Below, piece after piece: positions 5,981 to 12,345 of a stretch of DNA of 12,345 bases. This stretch comes from Oscillospiraceae bacterium (GTDB lineage: Bacteria; Bacillota; Clostridia; Oscillospirales; Oscillospiraceae), in assembly GCA_020025545.1 (NCBI GenBank), contig JAHHRX010000037.1, forward strand, positions 1-12,345. Reading direction: 5' to 3'. Made by a program: the position numbers and the translations under genes. Position 1 is the stretch's first letter. Every line of letters begins with the position of its first letter. The notes beneath the pieces are model-generated. The model was not told where the DNA came from. It saw only the letters and a list, made by a program, of their open reading frames with translations, and did not search any database.

Positions 5981-6006
5981 AAACAAAAGAGAGGCGGTAT
6001 TTCATC

Positions 6007-7293
6007 ATGAAAGAAATTTCCCTGCTGAAATCGGAACTGCAAAACGGTGCTTACGCACAGCGTCTGGCACACCTGTACTGCTGCACCCCCGAGGAAACCT
6101 CCAACCAGGCAAAGCGCTATCTGGCTGCCATTGACGGTTTGGAAAACACCTTTGGCGCACACAATGCGGTCAAGCTGTTCAGCGCACCCGGCCGTACCGA
6201 GATCGGTGGCAACCACACCGACCACCAGCACGGTCGTGTACTGGCGGGCAGCGTCAATATTGATATGATCGCTGCGGTAGCAGCCAACGACAAGGCACAG
6301 CTGCGCGTCCAGAGCGAGGGCTATGATCTGTGCGTGATCGATCTGGCTGATCTGGCAGCCCGCAAGGAAGAAGAAAACACCACCATGTCCCTGCTGCGCG
6401 GCACCTGCAAGGCATTTGCCGGCATGGGCGCAAAGCTGACCGGTCTGGATGTGTACATTTCTTCTAACGTACCCAAGGGCAGCGGTGTTTCTTCCTCTGC
6501 TGCTTTCGAGGTTCTGATCGGCACCATCCTGAACGAGCTGTTCATGGGTGAAAACAAGGTTTCTGCCATTCAGATCGCACAGATCGGCCAGTGGGCAGAA
6601 AATGTCTACTTCGGCAAGCCCTGCGGCCTGATGGACCAGATGGCTTCCAGCGTGGGCAACATCATCACCATTGATTTTGCAGACCCTGCAAACCCCGTTG
6701 TCCAGCCCGTTGCCGTAGACTTTGCCAAGGCTGGTCTGGCACTGTGTATTCTGGATTCCGGCGCAGACCATGCTGACCTGACCGACGAGTACGCTGCGGT
6801 TCCTGCTGAGTGCAAGGCTGTGGCTGCTGTCTGCGGCAAGCAGGTACTGCGTGACGTTCCCTTTGAGGAATTTTTGAAGCACGTTCCCGAAGCACGCCGC
6901 CTGCATGGCGACCGCGCGGTGCTGCGTGCCTTCCATTTCTATGCAGACAACGACCGTGTGCCCCAGCAGGTTGCTGCTTTGCAGGCAGAAGATTTTGACA
7001 CCTTCCTGCGTCTGGTCACCGAATCCGGCAACAGCAGCTGGGAGTTTTTGCAGAACGTGATTCCTGCGGGCTATAAGGAACATCAGGAAGTCGCTGTTGC
7101 TCTAGCGGTTGCCCGCGAGGCACTACACGGCAAGGGCGCGGTGCGTGTACACGGCGGCGGCTTTGCCGGCACCATTCAGGCTTTTGTTCCCGTCGCACTG
7201 CTGGCAGAGTTCAAAGCCGCTACCGAAGCAGTTTTGGGCGTTGGCAAATGCCATGTATTGTCCATTCGCCCTGAAGGAGGCACCGCATTATGA
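6007..7293 (+). CDS. galK: Galactokinase (GHMP kinase family)
   Basis: Phosphorylates galactose to galactose-1-phosphate with ATP, the first committed Leloir step. At 428 residues it is slightly longer than the usual 390 or so, through its N-terminal extension. The three GHMP motifs are clear: motif 1 APGRTEIGGNHTDHQHG (about 60-76), the phosphate-binding motif 2 VPKGSGVSSSAA (155-166) and motif 3 VRVHGGGFAGTIQAF (379-393). CGLMDQ (206-211) supplies the catalytic Asp210. Motif 1 differs from the classic GRVNLIGEHTDYNDG: the sugar-contacting Glu is replaced by Asn70, and Tyr by His. The ATG at 6007 follows an AGAGAGGCGG ribosome binding site. Its stop overlaps the galT start by 4 bp (ATGA), so the two are translationally coupled. 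The galT partner supports galactose as substrate. A related sugar is possible but less likely. Confidence 0.9.
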   Translation: MKEISLLKSELQNGAYAQRLAHLYCCTPEETSNQAKRYLAAIDGLENTFGAHNAVKLFSAPGRTEIGGNHTDHQHGRVLAGSVNIDMIAAVAANDKAQLRVQSEGYDLCVIDLADLAARKEEENTTMSLLRGTCKAFAGMGAKLTGLDVYISSNVPKGSGVSSSAAFEVLIGTILNELFMGENKVSAIQIAQIGQWAENVYFGKPCGLMDQMASSVGNIITIDFADPANPVVQPVAVDFAKAGLALCILDSGADHADLTDEYAAVPAECKAVAAVCGKQVLRDVPFEEFLKHVPEARRLHGDRAVLRAFHFYADNDRVPQQVAALQAEDFDTFLRLVTESGNSSWEFLQNVIPAGYKEHQEVAVALAVAREALHGKGAVRVHGGGFAGTIQAFVPVALLAEFKAATEAVLGVGKCHVLSIRPEGGTAL

Positions 7294-8789
7294 TTGATAC
7301 CGCCATTCATCAACTGGTCAACTATGGTCTGGATACCGGCCTGATTCTGCCGGAAGATGCCATGTACATCACCAACCAGTTGCTGATGACCATGCAGTTG
7401 GACAGCTACGAAGCCCCCGAGGGCGACTGCCCCTATGTGGATTTGGAGCAGATTCTGAACGAAATGGTCAACGATGCGGTTGCACGGGGCGTCTGCGCTG
7501 ACGACATCACCTCGCGTGATTTGTTCGATACCAAACTGATGGGCGTGCTGACCCCACGCCCCAGCATCGTCATTGCAAACTTTGACGAGCACTACGAAAC
7601 CGAAGGTCCCAAGGCGGCTACTGATTGGTTCTATGCATTCAGCCAAGATACCGACTACATCCGCCGCTACCGCATCAAGCGGGATTTAAAGTGGGTCACC
7701 CCCACTCCGTACGGCGATTTGGATATCACCATCAATCTGTCCAAGCCGGAAAAGGACCCCAAGGCAATTGCCGCCGCCAAGCTGGCGCCCCAGTCCAGCT
7801 ACCCAAAGTGCCAGCTGTGTCGGGAAAATGAGGGCTATGCAGGCCGCATGAACCATCCGGCGCGCGAGAACCACCGCATCATCCCCCTCACCATCAACGA
7901 CAGTGATTGGTGCTTCCAGTACAGCCCCTATGTGTACTACAACGAGCACTGCATCGTGTTCAACGGTCAGCACACTCCCATGAAGATCGAGCGCGCAACC
8001 TTCCGCAAGCTGCTGGACTTCGTGGGTCAGTTCCCCCACTACTTTGTGGGCTCCAACGCTGACCTGCCCATCGTGGGCGGCTCTATCCTGAGCCACGACC
8101 ACTTCCAGGGCGGCAACTACGAGTTCGCTATGGCAAAGGCTCCCATCGAGGAGAAGTTCACCTTCCCCGGCTTTGAAGATGTGGATTCCGGCATCGTGCA
8201 GTGGCCCATGAGCTGCATCCGTCTGACCTGCGAGGACGACGCGCGTCTGGTGGAGCTGGCAGACAAGATTCTCACCGCATGGCGCGGCTACACCGACGAA
8301 GCTGCTTTCATTTTTGCGGAAACGGACGGCGAGCCCCACAACACCATCACCCCCATTGCCCGTATGCGGAATGGTAAGTATCAACTGGATTTGGTGCTGC
8401 GCAACAACATCACCACCGAGGAACATCCGCTGGGTGTGTATCATCCTCATGCAAAGCTGCACCACATCAAGAAAGAGAATATCGGTCTGATTGAGGTGAT
8501 GGGTCTGGCTGTTCTGCCCAGCCGTTTGAAGGACGAAATGGCTGAGCTGGAGCCGCTGCTGGTCAACCGTACGCCGGTTGCCGAATACTCTGAAACCGCC
8601 CAGAAGCACGCAGCTTGGGCACAGGAAATTCTGGCTAAGCACCCCGATCTGAACGCCGAGAACGTCCATGGCATCGTGGAGACCGAAATCGGTCTGGTGT
8701 TCGCACAGGTTCTGGCTGACGCAGGCGTTTACAAGATGACCGAAGAAGGTCGTGCTGCATTCCGCCGCTTTATGGCAAGCGTCAAGTAA
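7290..8789 (+). CDS. galT: UDP-glucose--hexose-1-phosphate uridylyltransferase, class II
   Basis: Exchanges UMP between UDP-glucose and galactose-1-phosphate, producing UDP-galactose and glucose-1-phosphate. At 499 residues, with the opening MIDTAIHQLVNYGL, it matches the Firmicutes class II GalT family rather than the 350-residue E. coli type. The active-site segment GGSILSHDHFQGG is present, with His269 and His271, and a CQLC pair (Cys174, Cys177) is conserved in appearance. The start is the ATG overlapping the galK stop, with AAGGAGG 9 nt upstream inside galK. It ends the operon before a long bidirectional terminator. No galE, mutarotase or sugar permease lies within the window, so epimerisation and uptake must be encoded elsewhere. 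Confidence 0.95.
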   Translation: MIDTAIHQLVNYGLDTGLILPEDAMYITNQLLMTMQLDSYEAPEGDCPYVDLEQILNEMVNDAVARGVCADDITSRDLFDTKLMGVLTPRPSIVIANFDEHYETEGPKAATDWFYAFSQDTDYIRRYRIKRDLKWVTPTPYGDLDITINLSKPEKDPKAIAAAKLAPQSSYPKCQLCRENEGYAGRMNHPARENHRIIPLTINDSDWCFQYSPYVYYNEHCIVFNGQHTPMKIERATFRKLLDFVGQFPHYFVGSNADLPIVGGSILSHDHFQGGNYEFAMAKAPIEEKFTFPGFEDVDSGIVQWPMSCIRLTCEDDARLVELADKILTAWRGYTDEAAFIFAETDGEPHNTITPIARMRNGKYQLDLVLRNNITTEEHPLGVYHPHAKLHHIKKENIGLIEVMGLAVLPSRLKDEMAELEPLLVNRTPVAEYSETAQKHAAWAQEILAKHPDLNAENVHGIVETEIGLVFAQVLADAGVYKMTEEGRAAFRRFMASVK

Positions 8790-8806
8790 GCGAAAGCTTT
8801 CATCAA

Positions 8807-8852
8807 AACAAAAGCGAAGCCCGCAGCATACGCTGCGGACTTCGCTTTTGTT
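8807..8852. terminator. Long bidirectional terminator between galT and a convergent gene
   Basis: A 21-bp stem (8807-8827 with 8832-8852) closes on a 4-nt loop. It has one C-A mismatch on the plus strand, which becomes a T-G wobble on the minus strand. A/T-rich ends give a T-rich tail in both directions. It ends galKT and also the convergent small membrane gene. Confidence 0.85.
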
Positions 8853-8894
8853 ATCTTGGTATGCTTATGCTGTGCGGTGATCGGATGATTGTAT

Positions 8895-9227
8895 TTACTT
8901 TTTGTGAAAAGCAAACAAACTCCCGTTGTACCGCAGCACCGTGTATGCCATAAACCCACAGCCCAGCAAAATTGCGGCACAACCCAGATAATATCCCACG
9001 TTGAAACCAATCGTCGCATTCAGCAGCGGCATACAAAAAATGCCCAATCCAACCGCTACGCTGCCCATCCCCATTTTGCGGCAAAAGGATTTTTGATTTT
9101 CCTGCGGGATATTCCGCCAATGATAAGGATGTAAAAAGTGGATATTCTCTTTCCAGCCGATTTGGTAGCCAGTGTAAATCAGCAAAGCGCCAATCAGCAG
9201 TTCCCCCATCCATTCTCCAGTTTCCAT
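8895..9227 (-). CDS. Small membrane protein, uncharacterised
   Basis: A 110-residue protein with three probable membrane segments (about residues 9-25, 57-72 and 77-98). Between the first and second is a conserved-looking hydrophilic stretch, KENIHFLHPYHWRNIPQ, followed by FCRKMG. That LHxYHxxN pattern resembles small Firmicutes membrane proteins of DUF type that I cannot name with certainty. No catalytic motif is visible. The ATG at 9227 follows GGGGGG by 7 nt; an internal ATG at residue 7, preceded by GGAG, is an alternative start. It lies 84 nt downstream of another small membrane gene and probably shares its promoter, and it converges on galT. Confidence 0.65.
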   Translation of the reverse strand: METGEWMGELLIGALLIYTGYQIGWKENIHFLHPYHWRNIPQENQKSFCRKMGMGSVAVGLGIFCMPLLNATIGFNVGYYLGCAAILLGCGFMAYTVLRYNGSLFAFHKK

Positions 9228-9311
9228 GTGCTATCCCCCCGTTTTTGTAACCACAACGCACTTGACACGTTATCGATTGATTCCATCCAGCAGGTAAATG
9301 GCTCCCACCAC

Positions 9312-9602
9312 TTACCGCTTGCAAACGTGCCGCTTTAGCTTACAGCACAGCCGGATGACCAAAGCAATCAGCCCACCCGCTAGGCAGGCACCGATAGGAA
9401 TTGTGAAAAATGCACCAATGCAGGCATACAGAACCGAATCCAGTCCCTCAGTACAGCGGCACAGAATGTAAAAATACAGCATTGCCGCCGCCGAAATCAG
9501 AAAAGGCAGTAGTTTCCAGATCATGCGCTTGCATTTCAAGCATAAAATTACCTGCACCGGAACCAGAACCCACGGCGCATATACCAGCAAATCGAGCAGC
9601 AT
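9312..9602 (-). CDS. Small Cys-rich three-helix membrane protein, uncharacterised
   Basis: A 96-residue protein that is almost entirely hydrophobic, with about three membrane segments (roughly 5-22, 28-46 and 54-85) and a basic tail KLKRHVCKR. It contains several cysteines, including CLKCKR near the first loop and LCCKLKRHVCKR at the end. They do not form a recognisable metal-binding motif. I chose the ATG at 9602 because AGGGAGAGGGG lies just upstream; a TTG at 9635 would add 11 residues through that ribosome binding site. It is first in a two-gene unit behind a perfect extended -10. I do not recognise the family. Confidence 0.6.
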   Translation of the reverse strand: MLLDLLVYAPWVLVPVQVILCLKCKRMIWKLLPFLISAAAMLYFYILCRCTEGLDSVLYACIGAFFTIPIGACLAGGLIALVIRLCCKLKRHVCKR

Positions 9603-9656
9603 ACACCCCTCTCCCTCTGCTTTTCTATCATGCAAATATCACGTTTTGCTGTTCTG

Positions 9657-9685
9657 ATTATACCAAAGACCGGCATATTTTTCCA
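9657..9685 (-). promoter_or_regulatory. Strong extended -10 promoter for the two small membrane genes
   Basis: The minus strand reads TGGAAA (9685-9680), 17 nt ending in TGG, then a consensus TATAAT (9662-9657), so a full TGN-TATAAT. The predicted start is near 9650, giving a leader of about 48 nt with the ribosome binding site at its end. Confidence 0.7.
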
Positions 9686-9718
9686 GATGCCCCGCCGCAA
9701 AACCAGCGCACAAACAAC

Positions 9719-9755
9719 AAAAAAATCGGCAGCACCCAAAACCGGATGCTGCCGA
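9719..9755 (-). terminator. Intrinsic terminator of the carboxyltransferase operon
   Basis: On the minus strand TCGGCAGCATCC (9755-9744) pairs with GGGTGCTGCCGA (9737-9726), 12 pairs with one wobble, over a 6-nt loop. Seven T residues follow. It lies about 30 nt past the stop codon of the last operon gene. Confidence 0.9.
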
Positions 9756-9786
9756 CTGTTATTTTACAAATGCGTCCTATTCCAGC

Positions 9787-11190
9787 TTAGACCGGGTGAG
9801 ACTTGTTCTGGTAGTCTGCATGGTCTGCGTCCACACCCTGCATTTTAGCGTTGCGCTTTTCAAAGAACTTGGGTGCAACCTGCGGGAACATTGCGTAGGT
9901 CAGCACGTCCTCTTCCTGAATTGCGTACTTAGCTGCTTCTGCCTTCAGCTTGTCCATTTCAGGCTCCAGCGTGTCAGCAAAGCGGCAGGTGATGGGCTGC
10001 TCGTCGCCCAGAATCTTCTTGGTGAACTCGGGGCTGATGGGTGCGGGGGTCTTGCCGTAGTCGCCGTGGACCAGACCCTTGAACTCCTTGGTGACCATCT
10101 TGTAGCGCTCGCCCAGGATCACGTTGAACACAGCCTGAGTGCCAACGATCTGGCTGGTGGGCGTAACCAGCGGCGGATAGCCTGCGTCCTCACGCACGCG
10201 GGGAATCTCTGCCAGCACTTCGTCCAGCTTATCTTCCTTGCCGGCTTCCTTCAGCTGGTTCAGCATATTGGAGAACATACCGCCGGGGACCTGATACAGC
10301 AGGGTGTTTGCGTCAACACCCAGGGACTTATGGCTGATCTGACCATTTGCAACATACTTATCCCGCAGCTTTGCGAAGTAGTTGCGCACTACGTTCAGCT
10401 GGTTCAAATCCAGCCCGGTATCATAATCCGTGCCCTTCAAAGCGGCAACCAGAGATTCCGTGGGCATATGCGAGGTACCCAATGCCAGCGGACTCATGGA
10501 CGTATCAATGATGTCTGCACCTGCCTCAATGCCCTTCAGGATGGACATGGAAGCCAGACCTGCGGTGTAGTGGCTGTGGATGTCAACAGGGATGCTGACG
10601 GTTTCCTTCAGCTTGGACACCAGATCGTAGCAGGCATACGGGGTCAGCAGACCAGCCATATCCTTGATGCAGATGGAGTCTGCGCCCATCTCTTCCAGGG
10701 TCTTGGCGTAGTTCTTGTAGTACTCGTTGTTATGTACGGGGCTCAGGGTGTAGCTGATGCAGCCCTGAACGTGTGCGCCTTCCTTGTTGGCTGCCTTGAT
10801 GGCGGTCTGCAGGTTGCGTGCGTCGTTCAGTGCGTCGAAAATACGGATCACGTCGATGCCGTTTGCAACAGACTTCTTCACGAAGTACTCGACAGCGTCG
10901 TCAGCGTAGGGGCGGTAGCCCAGCATATTCTGACCACGGAACAGCATCTGCAGCTTCTGGTGGGGCAGCTCTTTGCGCAGGATGCGCAGGCGCTCCCAGG
11001 GGTCCTCATCCAGGAAACGGATGCAGGAGTCAAACGTTGCACCGCCCCAGCACTCCACGGAGAAGTACGGGATCTTATCCATTTCGGGCAGGATGGGACG
11101 CATCTCGTCCATGGTCATGCGTGTAGCCAGCAGAGACTGATGGGAATCACGCAGGACAACCTCAGTAATCTTGATCGGCTTTTTTGCCAT
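9787..11190 (-). CDS. Oxaloacetate decarboxylase alpha / transcarboxylase 5S-like carboxyltransferase subunit
   Basis: Transfers a carboxyl group between biotin and pyruvate/oxaloacetate. The HMGL-like TIM barrel shows LRDSHQS (Arg14, Asp15, Gln18), CIKDMAG with Lys176 (the carbamylated metal-bridging lysine of the family) and DIHSHYTAG (metal ligands His205, His207), followed by the C-terminal conserved carboxylase region. At 467 residues it lacks the C-terminal biotin domain of full-length OadA or pyruvate carboxylase. That domain is supplied by the separate carrier protein encoded 23 nt upstream. The ATG at 11190 follows AGAGAGGTGA. The gene order carboxyltransferase, carrier, then this gene fits the transcarboxylase (12S, 1.3S, 5S) or a split oxaloacetate decarboxylase. 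The family is secure, but the physiological direction and partner reaction are not. Confidence 0.9.
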   Translation of the reverse strand: MAKKPIKITEVVLRDSHQSLLATRMTMDEMRPILPEMDKIPYFSVECWGGATFDSCIRFLDEDPWERLRILRKELPHQKLQMLFRGQNMLGYRPYADDAVEYFVKKSVANGIDVIRIFDALNDARNLQTAIKAANKEGAHVQGCISYTLSPVHNNEYYKNYAKTLEEMGADSICIKDMAGLLTPYACYDLVSKLKETVSIPVDIHSHYTAGLASMSILKGIEAGADIIDTSMSPLALGTSHMPTESLVAALKGTDYDTGLDLNQLNVVRNYFAKLRDKYVANGQISHKSLGVDANTLLYQVPGGMFSNMLNQLKEAGKEDKLDEVLAEIPRVREDAGYPPLVTPTSQIVGTQAVFNVILGERYKMVTKEFKGLVHGDYGKTPAPISPEFTKKILGDEQPITCRFADTLEPEMDKLKAEAAKYAIQEEDVLTYAMFPQVAPKFFEKRNAKMQGVDADHADYQNKSHPV

Positions 11191-11213
11191 TGTAAGTCAC
11201 CTCTCTGCTATTT

Positions 11214-11582
11214 TTAGTTCATAGAAACCAGAACGTCGCCGGAGTTGACGGTGTCGCCCTTGTTTACATTCACAGAAGAAACCGTACCGTCCTGCGGTGC
11301 AACGATTTCGTTTTCCATCTTCATCGCTTCCAGAATAACCAGCACGTCGCCGGCCTTGACCGCTGCGCCGGATGCAACCTTAACGTCCAGAATGTTGCCC
11401 GGCATGGGAGCCTTCACTGCCACAGCGCCGGCTGCGGGTGCTGCCGCCTTAGGTGCTGCTGCGGGGGCGGGGGCTGCCTTGGGTGTGGCGACCGGTGCGG
11501 CAGCAGGTGCTGCCCCTGCGCTGGTCTCCTCGACCGTGACATTGTAAGCGATACCGTTTACGGTGATGTTGAAGTATTTCAT
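11214..11582 (-). CDS. Biotin carboxyl carrier protein (biotin/lipoyl domain)
   Basis: Carries the carboxyl group on biotin between two carboxyltransferase sites. The 122-residue protein has a short N-terminal beta region (MKYFNITVNGIAYNVTVEE), a flexible Ala/Pro-rich linker (about 22-54) and a biotinyl domain (about 56-122) with the biotinylation motif EAMKM, Lys88. This is the arrangement of the transcarboxylase 1.3S subunit and of the gamma subunits of sodium-pump decarboxylases. The start at 11582 is supported by AGGAGGAA 6-8 nt upstream. It sits between the carboxyltransferase (50-nt gap) and the 5S-like subunit (23-nt gap), so all three are one operon. Confidence 0.93.
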   Translation of the reverse strand: MKYFNITVNGIAYNVTVEETSAGAAPAAAPVATPKAAPAPAAAPKAAAPAAGAVAVKAPMPGNILDVKVASGAAVKAGDVLVILEAMKMENEIVAPQDGTVSSVNVNKGDTVNSGDVLVSMN

Positions 11583-11632
11583 AGGAAGTTCCTCCTGTTC
11601 CTTGTTTCCATGTTTGTAATCCTGGCAGACCC

Positions 11633-12345
11633 TTACAGAGCCATGTTGCCGTGCTTCTTGGGCAAGCGTGCTGCACGCTTGGTGGACAGCATCTCCAGTG
11701 CTGCAACCACAGTGCCGCGCACGTTCTCTGCGGCGCAAGCCAGATCCGCTGCACCGCAGGCGACCGCGTTTTCTGCGCTGCAAACCTCAGCTGCATAAGC
11801 AGCCGCCTTTGCATTGGTAGCAGAAACGATATTGTCGGAAGCCTCGATTTCTGCCTTATACAAAACAGAAACAGCGGCCTTCGGCGCAACGGGCGCCACT
11901 ACGCTGCCCGCAACAGCAATTTTCAGGTCAGAAGCAGCGAATGCCGTGTACACAGCGCCCACCGCATTGCCTGCCAGCACCGCAACGCGCACAGTGGTAG
12001 CATCAGCATACGTAGCGGTCAGGCGGGCAGCCTCACGGATGCCGCCGGCAACGTCGTCGCTGCAGCTTGCCACAAAGCCCTCCGTATCCACAATGGTAAT
12101 CACCGGCACACTGAATGCATCACACAGGCGCACGAAGCGGCTTGCCTTGGAAACGCAGCTGTGGCACAGCTTTTTGCCGGTAGCCACAACGCCAACCGCA
12201 TTGCCGTTAACGGTTGCAAAGGCAGTATACATATTCTTGCCGTAGCCTGCATACAGCTCCAGCGCACTGCCTGCGTCGATCAGCGCCTCAGCAGCCTTTG
12301 CGGGCTCCATACCGGCAGCGAAAGCAGCAGTGGGTGCATCGAACT
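11633..12345 (-). CDS. Carboxyltransferase subunit (MmdA/12S-like), C-terminal part, truncated by the window
   Basis: The C-terminal 236 residues of an acyl-CoA carboxylase-type carboxyltransferase (crotonase fold). The N-terminal half lies beyond 12345; the frame is open to the edge. Family landmarks are visible: GKNMYTAFATVNGNAVGVVA, then KASRFVRLCDAFSVPVITIVDTEGF, then REAARLTATYADATTVRVAVL. The part expected to form the oxyanion holes is unusual. The usual PGF-PG motif reads EGFVASC (12062-12082) and the usual YGGAY motif reads AVGAVY (within 11948-11971). The C-terminus is very Ala-rich. It is first of the three biotin genes visible here. It may be methylmalonyl-CoA-, malonyl-CoA- or glutaconyl-CoA-specific, or a degenerate structural partner. 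The fold call is good; the substrate is unknown. Confidence 0.75.
   Translation of the reverse strand, partial: FDAPTAAFAAGMEPAKAAEALIDAGSALELYAGYGKNMYTAFATVNGNAVGVVATGKKLCHSCVSKASRFVRLCDAFSVPVITIVDTEGFVASCSDDVAGGIREAARLTATYADATTVRVAVLAGNAVGAVYTAFAASDLKIAVAGSVVAPVAPKAAVSVLYKAEIEASDNIVSATNAKAAAYAAEVCSAENAVACGAADLACAAENVRGTVVAALEMLSTKRAARLPKKHGNMAL

Larger units (their letters stand above)
5686..6006. other. Divergent regulatory region between nagA and galK
   Basis: This gene-free stretch of about 320 bp is AT-rich. It holds the nagA promoter and its flanking inverted repeat on the left, a direct repeat (ATTCTGGTTTTG at 5811-5822 and ATTCTGTTTTG at 5826-5836) in the middle, and a palindrome and the galK ribosome binding site on the right. 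I saw no catabolite-response element of the usual clostridial form and no small gene. Confidence 0.6.

Noticed and set aside
9262..9267. Consensus TTGACA on the plus strand
   Set aside because: No -10 lies 15-19 nt downstream and no plus-strand gene follows.
1..12345. CRISPR arrays, insertion sequences, tRNA or rRNA genes, phage or defence genes
   Set aside because: No spaced long direct repeats, transposase motifs, cloverleaf or rRNA segments were seen. All sizeable genes are metabolic, wall or membrane genes.

Overview
The window looks like a chromosomal stretch of a gut Clostridia bacterium, most likely an Oscillospiraceae/Faecalibacterium-type organism. This is inferred from moderately GC-rich genes with AGGAGG-type ribosome binding sites, a class II galT, a subunit-split biotin carboxyltransferase and a clostridial gene mix. 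No phage, IS, CRISPR, tRNA or rRNA was seen.

Layout. (1) 38-3317, minus strand: guaB (IMP dehydrogenase), an intrinsic terminator, then a short class B penicillin-binding protein. (2) 3318-3745: the longest gene-free stretch. It holds the guaB promoter. Upstream of that lies a block with six 11-bp-phased repeats overlapping a TTGCAA-17-TACAAT promoter, then about 145 nt that can fold into a nested stem-loop with SD-complementary loops, then a GAAA-capped terminator. I interpret it as an undescribed regulated small RNA, and it is the most interesting part of the window. (3) 3746-5685, minus: an acyl-ACP thioesterase and nagA, separated by a terminator. (4) 5686-6006: the nagA/galK divergent regulatory region, with inverted repeats on each side. 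(5) 6007-8789, plus: galK-galT, overlapping by 4 bp. (6) 8895-9602, minus: two small membrane proteins behind a strong extended -10 promoter. (7) 9787-12345, minus: a three-gene biotin-dependent operon (carboxyltransferase, truncated by the window end; biotin carrier protein; oxaloacetate decarboxylase alpha/5S-like subunit), closed by a strong terminator.

Functionally, nagA and galKT feed host- or diet-derived amino sugars and galactose into central metabolism. The biotin enzyme handles C4/C3 carboxyl transfer. guaB controls the GMP branch, and the PBP builds the wall. Calls rest on motif reading and memory of the families. No searches, folding programs or alignments were run.
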